Counted from the first letter of the stretch, positions 53,447 to 63,916 are shown. The stretch: 64,000 nt of DNA from an uncultured Flavobacteriaceae bacterium (GCA_947503005.1 CANNCA010000004.1:1-64000); one strand, 5' to 3'. Notes: generated from the sequence alone by a model not told the origin. Numbers and translations are program-made.

Positions 53447-54445
53447 ATGACCGAAGGCAACTTTGTAGACTACGTCAAGGTTTTTTTCACCTCTGGAAAA
53501 GGAGGCAAGGGTTCAGCGCATCTTCACCGCGAAAAATATATCACCAAAGGTGGTCCGGATGGAGGAGATGGAGGTCGTGGCGGTCATATTATTCTAAGAG
53601 GGAACCAAAACCTTTGGACCTTGGTTACCTTCAAATTTAAGAAACACTTCAAAGCTGGCCATGGGGAACATGGGAGCAAGAATCGCAGTACCGGTGCCGA
53701 TGGCGAAGATATTTTTATTGATGTGCCCTTAGGTACAATCTTAAGGGATGGTGAAACCAACGAAATTTTATTTGAAATCACCGAACACGGGGAGCAAAAA
53801 ATAGTTTTAGAAGGTGGCATGGGAGGTCGTGGCAACTGGCATTTTAAAACACCGACGAATCAGACACCCAGATATGCCCAACCGGGAGTTGAAGGAAAGG
53901 AAGGCAGCTTTATTCTAGAACTAAAAATTTTGGCAGATGTAGGCCTAGTTGGTTTTCCAAATGCCGGTAAGTCTACGCTCTTGTCCGTTATTACTTCTGC
54001 GAAGCCTAAGATTGCGGACTATGAGTTTACTACCTTAAAGCCGAACTTGGGAATTGTGGAATACCGCGATTTTCAAAGTTTTGTGATGGCCGATATTCCG
54101 GGTATCATTGAAGGTGCTGCCGAAGGCAAAGGGCTTGGCCATTATTTTTTACGCCATATCGAGCGTAATGCTACTTTGTTATTCTTGATTCCAGCGGATA
54201 GCAATGATATCAGCAAAGAATACGAAATACTATTAGATGAACTTCGAAGGTACAACTCCGAACTATTGGATAAAGAACGGCTGGTAGCCATTTCAAAAAG
54301 TGACATGCTTGATGATGAACTCATGGACGAGATGCGCACAGAATTGGACAAGGATTTAAATGTCCCCTATATGTTTATATCTTCTGCAGCCCAACAAGGT
54401 ATTACAGAATTGAAAGATCGACTTTGGGCGATGCTCAATGCGTGA
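53447..54445 (+). CDS. obgE: Obg-family GTPase ObgE/CgtA
   Basis: Obg is an essential GTPase for 50S ribosome maturation. Residues 1-158 form the glycine-rich Obg fold ([20 protein letters not shown]). The G domain has G1 GFPNAGKS (169-176), G3 DIPG (216-219), and SKSD in place of NKxD as G4. The C-terminal OCT domain found in Gram-positive Obg is absent, giving 332 residues. It converges on the transglutaminase gene with a 2-bp gap. Confidence 0.96.
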   Translation: MTEGNFVDYVKVFFTSGKGGKGSAHLHREKYITKGGPDGGDGGRGGHIILRGNQNLWTLVTFKFKKHFKAGHGEHGSKNRSTGADGEDIFIDVPLGTILRDGETNEILFEITEHGEQKIVLEGGMGGRGNWHFKTPTNQTPRYAQPGVEGKEGSFILELKILADVGLVGFPNAGKSTLLSVITSAKPKIADYEFTTLKPNLGIVEYRDFQSFVMADIPGIIEGAAEGKGLGHYFLRHIERNATLLFLIPADSNDISKEYEILLDELRRYNSELLDKERLVAISKSDMLDDELMDEMRTELDKDLNVPYMFISSAAQQGITELKDRLWAMLNA

Positions 54446-54447
54446 TA

Positions 54448-55458
54448 TTATCTTTTGACCCTTACTACGTAAGTGGCAATAAGTTCATCTCCCTTCTTAA
54501 TATGAACATCGTATAAACCCTTCTTCATAAAACCATGGCGTAATACAATGTTGTTTTGTTGGTCAATAATATTAGGCTGTACTATTTTATCGTTACCACC
54601 ATTGTTCAATACGAGAAATAAGTTTTCGGGTTGAATGTTTTTCGGAATCTCAAGAACAAGATCTACAATTTCATTTTTCGTCACTTCAAGATGCATTTTT
54701 TTTGGACTAACCGGATTAATTTGGTGTGTGAATGCATCCTTATAAACTATCGGTCCCTCAATAAATTCATCGAACGAAAGTGGATTTTCCAATAAAGTAG
54801 CTGTGATTTCTAATGGATAATGATTTTTCGCAAATAAAGCGGGCTCTGCCAAAAAATAACCGTCGTGATAGTTCTGTTGAAAAGTTGGACCATCATTTTC
54901 AAGCATTACGCGACCGGCCGACCAAGTGGTGTCACATAAGTACCATTTGCCATTCAGTTCAATTTTATTCCAAGAATGATTCGGTTGGCTCTTTGCATTG
55001 AGAAGTAGGTTCGGTGTTCGTCCGTATCCATTGATGATTTGACAATTGAAACCAGCTAAGGTTGCCATTTCACGAACCAAATAAGCGTAGCCGGTACAGG
55101 CAGTTTTCCGATATTTGATAAGATTTTCAAATACTTTGGGTGTGAAACTGTTGTTCCAGGTCAAGTAGGCTTCCCGGTCATCTAATAGTTTTTTGCGCTT
55201 TTTACTTGTTCTAAGATAGGAGTCGTAGTCGTTTTCGATATTAGTACTGACCCATGTGTAAATCGCACGGAATTTTTCCACGTCAGTGGATAAACTAGCC
55301 GTTAATTTATGGGTCAGTACTGGTAAATTTTTGAGGCTTTCCCCTTTGTATAAGGCAGCGACACTATCCGCCTTATTAAAATCAATGTTTTCGAAATCGG
55401 TCCGTTGTCCATGTATCGAAACGGTAAGGCTTAAAAAAAGAAGGAGTACGAAACGCAT
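54448..55458 (-). CDS. Secreted transglutaminase-fold protein
   Basis: The 336-residue protein has a signal peptide ending near IHGQ. The transglutaminase-like core shows the triad C121 (TACTGYAYL), H161 (NHSWNKIE) and D176 (YLCDTTW), as in the cysteine-protease/transglutaminase superfamily; in bacteria these often act as peptidases. The C-terminal 110 residues are beta-rich, ending in an Ig-like domain. It shares one base with the end of the upstream carboxypeptidase-regulatory-domain gene and probably belongs to the A2M operon. Confidence 0.85.
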   Translation of the reverse strand: MRFVLLLFLSLTVSIHGQRTDFENIDFNKADSVAALYKGESLKNLPVLTHKLTASLSTDVEKFRAIYTWVSTNIENDYDSYLRTSKKRKKLLDDREAYLTWNNSFTPKVFENLIKYRKTACTGYAYLVREMATLAGFNCQIINGYGRTPNLLLNAKSQPNHSWNKIELNGKWYLCDTTWSAGRVMLENDGPTFQQNYHDGYFLAEPALFAKNHYPLEITATLLENPLSFDEFIEGPIVYKDAFTHQINPVSPKKMHLEVTKNEIVDLVLEIPKNIQPENLFLVLNNGGNDKIVQPNIIDQQNNIVLRHGFMKKGLYDVHIKKGDELIATYVVRVKR

Positions 55459-56186
55459 TATTTGAAGAGGGCAACAAATTTCTGGAAGATATTTCGCTTG
55501 GTTTTATGTGCTCCTCCAACAACTACCTCGCCCATCAGTTCAATATCCGAAAGGTCAAAAGTTATGGTGATGTCAATAGTTTCAGATTCTCCTGCGGTAA
55601 TGGTATATTCTTTTTTCCCATAACCTATATAGCTGAATACTAAAGTATCATCCACTTCCAAGGCTCTAGGAAATTTGAATTTTCCATCGAAATCGGTTTG
55701 AACACCTTCCGTAGTACCTTTCAATACCACGTTTACTCCTGCCAACGGTAAATCTTCTTCGTCCAATACCGTTCCTGTTATTATGTACTTGTCAATAGCA
55801 TCAGCTTGACCCATCTCGAACCTTTGAACAGCTGAAAGTTCTGTTTGAACTTTTGAGCTAACAGGTGATTCCGCCTGTGCATTTAAGGTTGCAATAGCGC
55901 ATAATGCCAACAATGAGAAGCTCATTACACCTATACTTTTGGAAAAGAAATTAGATTTCATGGGTTGCGTTGTTTGATAACCTTTTAATTGCAATTTCTT
56001 AAATCGACCACAAGTTTTGTTTTTAGCGTTGTTAAAATATTTGATTACCTCCTCGTCAGACATTACTGTAAAATCTATCACCTCTTTTTGACATGATTCA
56101 CAAATACCGCCAAGCGGGCCGCTAATAAAATTTTCGAATTTTTCTATGCACGGATCTTTTACTGAAATACTAAATGAATTTTTCAT
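55458..56186 (-). CDS. Membrane protein with cysteine-motif N-terminus and carboxypeptidase regulatory-like domain
   Basis: The 242-residue protein has three parts. Residues 1-75 hold CESCQKEVIDFT (C29, C32) and TCGRF (C59), probably cytosolic and perhaps metal-binding. Residues 84-102 form one membrane helix ending near LNAQA. Residues 131-215 are a CarboxypepD_reg-like beta-sandwich (ITGTVLDEEDLPLAGVNVV and SYIGYGKKEYTI), like those fused to TonB receptors. It lies between the A2M gene and the transglutaminase-fold gene. I infer a surface or periplasmic accessory role. Confidence 0.75.
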   Translation of the reverse strand: MKNSFSISVKDPCIEKFENFISGPLGGICESCQKEVIDFTVMSDEEVIKYFNNAKNKTCGRFKKLQLKGYQTTQPMKSNFFSKSIGVMSFSLLALCAIATLNAQAESPVSSKVQTELSAVQRFEMGQADAIDKYIITGTVLDEEDLPLAGVNVVLKGTTEGVQTDFDGKFKFPRALEVDDTLVFSYIGYGKKEYTITAGESETIDITITFDLSDIELMGEVVVGGAHKTKRNIFQKFVALFK

Positions 56187-56333
56187 AATGCTTTGGTTTT
56201 ATATTACATGTCTAACCTAAGTTCTTACATGACCTTATGAAACAAGCCTTGAGTGTATCGGCACTTATAATTAGTAAACTCCTATTCTGAGCGAGTCTAT
56301 AAAATTAAAAATTCAACTCTAAGTTAAGAATTT

Positions 56334-59300
56334 CTAGTTTACTTTCACCCGTACACCTTCTGAATGACTACTAAACTCTGGTGCGTACATACTTTGAATG
56401 GTTGTTATGCCATTGCTGAAATCTCCTGCATTGTTGACTCTTACATCGTATTCGAATACGTAAACTCCTTTTCGCAAATAGTCGAAGAAGAAATTGGTGC
56501 TTGCGTCTTTGGTACTTTCATAATATCCAAGACCATCTTGCCACTTGTATCTTGAAATGACATTGATGGGTTCAAAACCAGCACCGCGCATATCTTTCAT
56601 ATGAACGAATTCCATGTCACGGTCCGCTCTAAGTTCAATGCGAATGCGTACCAAATCACCAACTTTTAAATCGGTCTTGTTCGTGATTTCAGAAATCTCT
56701 TCACCAGTATCGGTATTTGTTTTGAGGAAGAGTTTTTTCTTCAATTTTAACGGAGTCTCGGCTGAAGTAATCTTATCCAAATCCTCGAAATATTGCCAGT
56801 ACAATGCACCCCAGGCAATACCATCTCCTTTTTTGCTAATTTGTACTTCGGCCATTTGAGGTTTTACTTCAGAACCGTTCCAACCCGTTTTGTAATATCC
56901 AGTGCCTGCTTCGACCTTCACGTTTTCCAATTCGGTTGGGTCAATTTTTTCTCCTCCAACTAAAACTGCCACGGCATCGGTAACGGATAACCAATCACTT
57001 CCTTGTAGTAATAGCGCATACACAGCTTCTGTTGTTGCTTTTGTGGTTTTCCATTGATTGGTCTGTTTGTTTTTTAATAGCCAAATTTTAAGATTATCAA
57101 TGATCATAATATCCTTTGGATGGATTTCCGAAAAAGCTTCAATTAAAAGCGCCTGTGTTTCTATTGGCGCTTGATACCAATACCATGAACTTGTATTCTC
57201 TTTCCAATACATACCCAATTCTTCCGAAGTAATACTATTCTCCTCTAGAGCTTTAAGTATTTTTTCGTAGGTCTTTGACTCGTTACTTCGATGCATAATT
57301 AAGGCTAGCATTCCTTGAGAATATAGACTTTTGTTCATCCAATATTTCTGGGCCTGACCTTTGTAATATGTGGTTATTTCGTCAACTTTCTTAGAAGTTT
57401 TGATGTCTCTGAAAAAGCTGCGCATATATAAATAATGAATCTGTGTTTGACTGAGATGATCATCGTTTATGTTAGAGGTGTACTTTTTCATACGATTGTA
57501 CTCCTTCACGAATTCATTGTCAAGGTACCGCATCGCATTTTGGATAACGTTTTGCATCTCGACTTGGCTTGATGTAGCATTGAGTTTATTCAAGTGCCCC
57601 ATTCCTGCAATAATGTGTTGTGTGACAAAACGGCTATCTGGACCACCATTGAACCATGGCCATGCACCTGAACTTTTTTGGTTTTGCTTCAATTTGTTCA
57701 GAGCGGTCGCCTGTTCGTTTTTCATTTTATCTAAATTGAACAATAAGGCGATTCGTTTTTTCTGTTCTGATTCTGATTGGGTATCACGCAACCAGGGTGT
57801 TTCTTGAATCAATAGGGATTTCAATTCTTGGTTTTTTTCCAAATTGCTCAACAACGCATCAGAATTTGCCCATTGCTTAAAAACATCTTGAATTCTAGGA
57901 TTACCGTTCGCAATGTGCGTAGCCAAAGTATTTGCATAGTACTTAGAAAAGGTCTGCTCATTACATTCATAAGGATATTCCATTAGATAGGGGAGCGCCT
58001 GTACCGCATACCAAGCAGGATTACTAGTCACCTCCAAGGTCAACTTATGTTGCTTTAGCGTTGTTGAGGAATTGTTTTTCAACTTATCTAAAGTGAATGT
58101 CTTAGTCTGGTTGCTCCGTACCCACATTGGCATAGTCTCGGTGACCATCATACGATTGGTCAGAACGGGAAGTAGACTTTGCTCCCCATCACTAAAACCC
58201 CCGGCTTTTGCAGTGATTGTATATTGAACAGCTGGAATACCTTCAGGAATTTTTAATCGCCAAGATACTTGCGTATTTCCAAGAGAATCTACTTTGAAAC
58301 TTTCTGTGACCTTTGAAATTTCTTCACTTGACCTCATCTGATTGGTCACCAGTTTTCTGGTAATAACCTGCCCAGTAGTTGCATCTGTAAGCAATAATTG
58401 AGCAGACCCGGACAAGGTCTTTTCCGTTAAGTTTGCAATTTTTGTGCTGATTACTATTTCATCGCCTTCTCGTAGGAACCGTGGTGCATTGGGTAACACC
58501 ATCAACTCTTTTTGGGTCACTGTTTGTAATGTGCGATATGTGCTTTCTAAGTCTTTCGTATGTGCCAAAAGTTGCAAATTCCATTTGGTCAAGGCTTCGG
58601 GTGTGGTGAAGCTAAACGAAACGTTTCCTTCCTCATCGGTATGCAACTGTGGAAAGAAGAAGGCTGTTTCCTGTAGGTTTTTACGAATTTTGATTTCGCT
58701 TGTTGCACCCTCACTATTTTGTTCTTCTGGCTTTTCTAAACTGGGTTCATTTTGCTTGAATTCATCTCTTAGCGATTTATCATCTTCCCTTGGAGCTCCA
58801 GCTATAGATTCTTCAGCAATTTCCTCCATGTCCATCATATCCATTGCTACCCCTACGTGAGCTGGAGCGCTTTCCTTTTTCATCCTTCTGGTGGCTCCAT
58901 AAAAGCTATTGCCGTATCCGAAGTACAACCCGAACCAATTAAAGGAGTCAAAGCTTGGGTTGCTATAACTATACCCTTCATTGTGCTGATAGGTTTGAAA
59001 TGAATTGGTGGTAAAACAGCGGTATCCATTAATTCTTCGGTTCGAATAATAGGTAGGTTTCATCAAGGGGTTAAATCCCCAGTAATGGCCTCTGAACGTA
59101 TCCAAAGATGCATCGTACATGCTAGCCAATAATTCTGCAGCAACTTTGTCTCCCTTTGGCCCTTTGATTTTAAACGACCAAGTTTCATCAATACCAGGTT
59201 GTAGTTTATCGCGAAAGGTCACGGTCTCGATTTGCAAGTCGGTACTTGGGTATGGCACTTGTATGTTTAAAACGCCCGACTGAAATGAGTTGTAAACTGC

Positions 59301-62300
59301 ATAACTGTATGTTATTGCAAAGCCACCTAAATCTTTGGTATCAACTGGCACACTAAAACTTTCCGAATTGCCATTCAAATGAATGATTTTAGTGTTGATT
59401 ACCTTCCGATTCTTCTCAATGTTTAAGGTGATATTAATGTCTTCGGCATTCGAGAGCAAAGTAACTTTGACCTTGTCACCAAGGTCATAACTGTTTTTGT
59501 CTGTTTTGATTTGGAACAATTGGTTATCTGCTAGTTTCTTGTCGTCTGCACTAAATACGGTGGTTTCGAGCACATCCTTTACTTCTTGACCAAATTTATC
59601 TTGCGTTTCTAACTCGATTAGGTATTTACCTGATTTCCACTTTTTAATAACTCCTAACGCAACTTCTTTGGATTTTTCCGTATCAAAATTCGATTGCCAA
59701 ACGAGTTCACCTTTTTTCCAAGTTGATGCATTGTGTTCATCTCCAAATGCGTCATGCGGAAACAATTTTTTAAACTCTTCCTTGGTAAAACCCTCGTAGT
59801 CCGGAGCTGGCCATGTGCGAGGTCTCAGGACATATTCTGGAGCTTGTAGCTTGTACATCTTCACTGTACCCTTTGCCGACACAAATTGCCCGTTAAGGTT
59901 GTTTGTCGAGATGGTCAACTTGTGGTCTTTCACCCCTTTATCCATAGGAGTGGGCAAGTACATACTCGCTGTCAAGGTATGATAGCCCACTGTGATATTG
60001 GTCGTAGTGCTATGTGTTTCACCATTGATATCGGTAACATCTGCCGTTACTTCGTAATGGAACGTGGGCAAATTCTTTTTATCCAAGCTATTGTCTGGCA
60101 GGGCCTTGAAATTGATAGTATATTTTCCAGAGGCATCTGTAATAGTTTCCCCGTGGGCGATTTCTTGTGGACTTGTATTTTGGTAAGAATATCTCCAATA
60201 GTACCATCTTGGAAAATATACGGAACGTTTTACACGAAACGAAACCTTTGCATCAGTAATGTTGCTTCCTGCATAGGCTGTGGCCTTTCCGTTTACCGAG
60301 ACACTATCGTTAACTTTATAGCTTTCTGTAATGGGTTCGAAAGAAGTCTCGAATTTCGGACGCTTATATTCCTCGACCGAGAAATTGGCATATCCGCTTA
60401 AATTATTATCGGTTGAAGTTACTTGCATTGAGAATTGCCCCGTGAGTCCGGAATTGGGTAAAATAAACTCTCCCGAGAAAGAACCATATTCATTGGTTTT
60501 AAAATTGGCTTCGCTCACCATTTGACCGTTCACATCGTTCAATTTGACCGTAACATTTGTATCAGTCAAAATAGCGGATGAATTTTTAGTACTTTTTATG
60601 GCGATTCCTTTAAAATATAAGGGTTGACCGGGGCGATAAATACTTCTGTCAGTAAACAAAAAGCAAGTATAGGAGGTGCCCGGTTCTGCTTGCTCATACC
60701 CTCGATAGATGTAATAATCCCTGTAGTAAGCGGTATCTTTACCATGATTTATGGTAATGCTTACATCGCTCCATTCTTTTTGTCCCCTAGTAATCGAAAC
60801 TGTGCCCGTTTTATCTGTAATGTAACTTTTGCTCAAGCGTTTTCCATCATAATTTAGCCGATACCGAAACGTCAATTTTGCACCTGCAATGGGTTTTCCG
60901 TTGTTACGGTCAACCACTTGAAAATCTTGAAGAGTCTCAGTTTGGGTTTCAATCAGGGACAAATCGGTTGCCTGAAGTGCACTATAAGCGAATGTTTTGC
61001 CAATTTCGTCTTTCGGTTCTGCCAAAATCAAGTAACGCCCATTTTTTAATGGTGGCATTAAAATTTCGGTGCTATGCGATTGGTAATCGTTCTCATTCTT
61101 TAATGATGCTTCCCAAGAGGTAACCACGGATAATTTCTTGATATAGGCCAGTTTCTTTTCCTGGGGATATAAATCATTAAGCTCATTCCATTGACGTTGT
61201 GTTATGCTTCGAGCGCTTAGTTGTAAGGCATCATGATTTTTATAATTCACGAGTAATCTGGAAGTAGTATTGATCGGAATGTGCCTTTCGGTGGTCAATT
61301 GAAGGCTTGCTGTAAGAATCTGAGCTTTTAAGGCACGGCATTTGTCTGCACCTCTACTATCTGGAGATTTCTCGATTATCATCTCGCAAATGGCTAGTGC
61401 CTCTTTGATTTTCCAGCGGTTCTCTTCGTTTGTTTTTGGTTGGTATTTAGCTCCCTGCTGATTTAAAAGTGAGGCTATTTCGTATTGGTATAATGTAGCG
61501 GCAAGGCTACCATTTCCAGCATTCGTCGAATTTTGGAGTACCTCCAAAAAGCGTTGTTGTTTGTTTTGAAAAACGGCGTTTTGGTAAATGAAATGTAGCC
61601 TTTGTATATCGACTTCTACTAAACGATATGGTGTTGTAGAAGGTAAGTGCAACCCAAGTAGCTGCTGGTAAATGCGCAAAGCCTTTGCTTGAAGCGACGT
61701 ACTGTCCGTCTCCTCAATTTTAAGGTTCAAAAAGTTACCCGCTTCACAAAGTAGTTCTGGGTCGTCAATTTCGAATTTATCGGCGGGACTGGTAATGTTG
61801 TTTTCACTTGTACTATAAAATGAAAGTGCATTTTGTGCCAATAAATCATATAAGGTTGGGCGGTATTCTTCCGAACCTTCCTGCTCGTGTAGAATCACAT
61901 CGAAAGCCGACACTAGCGTTTGTTTTAGCTTATAGTCGTTTTGCAATGAAGCTTCGAAATGAACCGTTATTTCATGGAAGAGGGTGGTCAAATCCCAGGT
62001 TCTGAAATCTGTAGAATCTACTTTTGTTTCGGTTTTAGTTCGATTATAGAAACGGTATCGATTGTTCTGAAAATACTGCCAATACAAATTGGCCAAATAA
62101 CTTTCCAATATGTTCTTAGTGGGGAATTCTGCTTTTTCAATTTCCGATTCAAAATCCTTAATGATTTTCAATTGAGCGTTCTCCTCTAAGGTCATGGCGT
62201 ATTTGGAGCTATACAATAACGCCTTGACGATTTGTGGCGAATTCTTTTCCTTCTTCGCTTTGGCCGATATCGTTTCCACGACCTTGAGCGCAGATTTTGT

Positions 62301-62426
62301 CAAAACATCTTTCTCAAGTTTCTCGACCTGCTGCCAAAGAGCTTCAAAAGAATCATTATGTTTTTGCGATTGCGCCATTTGAGTAAATAGGATTATCGTT
62401 ATTAGGGTTACAATATGTTTCATCAT
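56334..62426 (-). CDS. Alpha-2-macroglobulin family protein with thioester
   Basis: The 2030-residue secreted protein has a signal peptide (cleavage near QMAQSQ). An N-terminal helical region covers about 25-500. Then come macroglobulin domains, including MG2 with YTCFLFTDRSIYRPGQP (about 600). A probable bait or linker region of low complexity lies near 1180-1250 (MMDMEEIAEES and acidic repeats). The A2M family domain follows, and the thioester domain contains ECNEQ with C1488 and Q1491, so the protease-trapping thioester is intact. No lipobox is seen, unlike E. coli YfhM. Bacterial A2M is thought to trap foreign proteases in the periplasm. It heads a three-gene run. Confidence 0.93.
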   Translation of the reverse strand: MMKHIVTLITIILFTQMAQSQKHNDSFEALWQQVEKLEKDVLTKSALKVVETISAKAKKEKNSPQIVKALLYSSKYAMTLEENAQLKIIKDFESEIEKAEFPTKNILESYLANLYWQYFQNNRYRFYNRTKTETKVDSTDFRTWDLTTLFHEITVHFEASLQNDYKLKQTLVSAFDVILHEQEGSEEYRPTLYDLLAQNALSFYSTSENNITSPADKFEIDDPELLCEAGNFLNLKIEETDSTSLQAKALRIYQQLLGLHLPSTTPYRLVEVDIQRLHFIYQNAVFQNKQQRFLEVLQNSTNAGNGSLAATLYQYEIASLLNQQGAKYQPKTNEENRWKIKEALAICEMIIEKSPDSRGADKCRALKAQILTASLQLTTERHIPINTTSRLLVNYKNHDALQLSARSITQRQWNELNDLYPQEKKLAYIKKLSVVTSWEASLKNENDYQSHSTEILMPPLKNGRYLILAEPKDEIGKTFAYSALQATDLSLIETQTETLQDFQVVDRNNGKPIAGAKLTFRYRLNYDGKRLSKSYITDKTGTVSITRGQKEWSDVSITINHGKDTAYYRDYYIYRGYEQAEPGTSYTCFLFTDRSIYRPGQPLYFKGIAIKSTKNSSAILTDTNVTVKLNDVNGQMVSEANFKTNEYGSFSGEFILPNSGLTGQFSMQVTSTDNNLSGYANFSVEEYKRPKFETSFEPITESYKVNDSVSVNGKATAYAGSNITDAKVSFRVKRSVYFPRWYYWRYSYQNTSPQEIAHGETITDASGKYTINFKALPDNSLDKKNLPTFHYEVTADVTDINGETHSTTTNITVGYHTLTASMYLPTPMDKGVKDHKLTISTNNLNGQFVSAKGTVKMYKLQAPEYVLRPRTWPAPDYEGFTKEEFKKLFPHDAFGDEHNASTWKKGELVWQSNFDTEKSKEVALGVIKKWKSGKYLIELETQDKFGQEVKDVLETTVFSADDKKLADNQLFQIKTDKNSYDLGDKVKVTLLSNAEDINITLNIEKNRKVINTKIIHLNGNSESFSVPVDTKDLGGFAITYSYAVYNSFQSGVLNIQVPYPSTDLQIETVTFRDKLQPGIDETWSFKIKGPKGDKVAAELLASMYDASLDTFRGHYWGFNPLMKPTYYSNRRINGYRCFTTNSFQTYQHNEGYSYSNPSFDSFNWFGLYFGYGNSFYGATRRMKKESAPAHVGVAMDMMDMEEIAEESIAGAPREDDKSLRDEFKQNEPSLEKPEEQNSEGATSEIKIRKNLQETAFFFPQLHTDEEGNVSFSFTTPEALTKWNLQLLAHTKDLESTYRTLQTVTQKELMVLPNAPRFLREGDEIVISTKIANLTEKTLSGSAQLLLTDATTGQVITRKLVTNQMRSSEEISKVTESFKVDSLGNTQVSWRLKIPEGIPAVQYTITAKAGGFSDGEQSLLPVLTNRMMVTETMPMWVRSNQTKTFTLDKLKNNSSTTLKQHKLTLEVTSNPAWYAVQALPYLMEYPYECNEQTFSKYYANTLATHIANGNPRIQDVFKQWANSDALLSNLEKNQELKSLLIQETPWLRDTQSESEQKKRIALLFNLDKMKNEQATALNKLKQNQKSSGAWPWFNGGPDSRFVTQHIIAGMGHLNKLNATSSQVEMQNVIQNAMRYLDNEFVKEYNRMKKYTSNINDDHLSQTQIHYLYMRSFFRDIKTSKKVDEITTYYKGQAQKYWMNKSLYSQGMLALIMHRSNESKTYEKILKALEENSITSEELGMYWKENTSSWYWYQAPIETQALLIEAFSEIHPKDIMIIDNLKIWLLKNKQTNQWKTTKATTEAVYALLLQGSDWLSVTDAVAVLVGGEKIDPTELENVKVEAGTGYYKTGWNGSEVKPQMAEVQISKKGDGIAWGALYWQYFEDLDKITSAETPLKLKKKLFLKTNTDTGEEISEITNKTDLKVGDLVRIRIELRADRDMEFVHMKDMRGAGFEPINVISRYKWQDGLGYYESTKDASTNFFFDYLRKGVYVFEYDVRVNNAGDFSNGITTIQSMYAPEFSSHSEGVRVKVN

Positions 62427-62627
62427 TTCAAGATTAAACTATGCGCTTCAATAGAACGGTTTGGTACTATGGAGCGTATACATTTTCAAAATTACGTACA
62501 AAGATGTGACCAAAACCCCCTGAAAACAATGAAAAGTGAGGGAAAGGTTAATTTGGGTTAGGGAAATCCCTTCTAAGTCGAATTTCAGCGAAGTTTAATA
62601 ACAAGCAAGCACAATACTTGCCAGAGT

Positions 62628-63413
62628 CTAAAGCGATTTTAGCAGTCCACCATCAATGGGAATCTGGGTGCCAGTAATATAGGCTGCCTGTTCGGAAGCT
62701 AGAAAAGCAACCAAATAACCGTATTCTTTTGGATTGCCAATTCGCTTAACGGGTACTTTTGACTCCATATCGGCGCGTACGTCTTTTTGAGAAATTCCCA
62801 GTTGCTCCGCTTTTTTTGCGTTGAGTTGAGCGATTCGTTCAGTGTCAAAATAGCCTGTCAGGATACTATTGACGGTAATCTGTTGTTCGCCCACATCGGT
62901 AGCCAATGATTTGGCCCAGGTCACCAAACTAGCCCGAATGGAATTTGATAAGGCTAAATAAGACAATGGTTCTTTTACAGAAACAGAGGCTACATTGATA
63001 ATACGACCCCATTTATTATTTATCATATGGGGCAGAGCGAGTTCTGTGGTGCATACTACGGTTTTAAAAAGTAGGTCGAAAGCTTCTTGGTAGTCATCAA
63101 CCTTTTTCTCCAACGCATTACCTGCTGACGGACCTTGGGTATTGTTCACCAAAATATCTACGAAATGCGATTCAAAATATTCCGAAATAATATTTTTATA
63201 GTTTTGGTAATCAGAGAAATCCACTACTAAATAATCGTGCAATTGCCCCTGGTCTGTTGGAAGCTCCGCAACTATTTCTTTCAACTTGTCTTCACTGCGT
63301 GACATTAGGGTGACGCTCGCACCACTTGTTGCTAATTGTTGCGCGATTGCCTTTCCAATACCGCCACTACTGCCGCCTACCAAGGCTTTTTTTCCTTTAA
63401 GGGAGATTTCCAT
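62628..63413 (-). CDS. SDR-family oxidoreductase lacking the catalytic lysine
   Basis: The 261-residue Rossmann protein has the cofactor motif GGSSGGIG (13-20) and VNNTQG where classical SDRs have NNAG. The segment PLSYLALSNSIRASL aligns with the YxxxK active site, but position 156 is Ser instead of Lys after Y152. The C-terminal TGTQIPIDGG motif is typical. The protein may use a different mechanism or be non-catalytic. It follows a cupin gene by 122 bp. Confidence 0.85.
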   Translation of the reverse strand: MEISLKGKKALVGGSSGGIGKAIAQQLATSGASVTLMSRSEDKLKEIVAELPTDQGQLHDYLVVDFSDYQNYKNIISEYFESHFVDILVNNTQGPSAGNALEKKVDDYQEAFDLLFKTVVCTTELALPHMINNKWGRIINVASVSVKEPLSYLALSNSIRASLVTWAKSLATDVGEQQITVNSILTGYFDTERIAQLNAKKAEQLGISQKDVRADMESKVPVKRIGNPKEYGYLVAFLASEQAAYITGTQIPIDGGLLKSL

Positions 63414-63426
63414 TTATTTTGTTTTA

Positions 63427-63513
63427 CTCGATAATCGAGATTTAAAATGCTCCGACGCTTGCGTCGAAATCAATGTTAATTTTCCTTCTAATTCCTCGCG
63501 GGCTTGCCCCGAG
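63427..63513. repeat. Cluster of three hairpins between cupin and SDR genes
   Basis: Three inverted repeats lie in 87 bp: CTCGATAATCGAG (63427-63439), CGACGCTTGCGTCG (63453-63466), and arms CCTCG.GGG/CCC.CGAGG (63493-63513). None has a T-run suited to termination. The last one, GC-rich against its surroundings, resembles a short interspersed repetitive palindrome. Confidence 0.45.
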
Positions 63514-63535
63514 GTTGTTTACGATGAACCAACTA

Positions 63536-63862
63536 CTACCTATATTCCTCTCGCGCCGGACTAAAAACATCCATTAATTTGCAACGCGTCAACGCTTTTC
63601 CGCTATGGGGCATGTTCGATGCTATGGGCACAATATCACCCGAATGATAGATTTTCGTCTCCCCATCTAAAGTAAATTCGAATTCACCTTCAATAACATG
63701 CATAATCTGTTCATGAATATGGTGATGTTCGGGAACGACGGCACCAACTTCCACATCCCAAAACACAAGGGTCATAGTTGATGTATGAACCAATTTACCG
63801 TGGTAGCCCGGCATGATTTCTTTGGGTTTAATGTTCGAGAGATTGAGCGACATATTTTTCAT
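63536..63862 (-). CDS. Cupin-domain protein
   Basis: The 108-residue single cupin barrel has the metal-binding pattern VVPEHHHIHEQIMHVIEGEFEF (motif 1, three His and a Glu) and a motif 2 GDIVPIASNMPHSGKA. It may be a small dioxygenase, isomerase or sensor; the substrate is unknown. An alternative start lies at M4. It precedes the SDR gene on the same strand and is probably cotranscribed. Confidence 0.85.
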   Translation of the reverse strand: MKNMSLNLSNIKPKEIMPGYHGKLVHTSTMTLVFWDVEVGAVVPEHHHIHEQIMHVIEGEFEFTLDGETKIYHSGDIVPIASNMPHSGKALTRCKLMDVFSPAREEYR

Positions 63863-63916
63863 TTGATTACTAAAGATAAATATAAACTCTCGGTTTTCGA
63901 TGCTGACTTCAATCCC

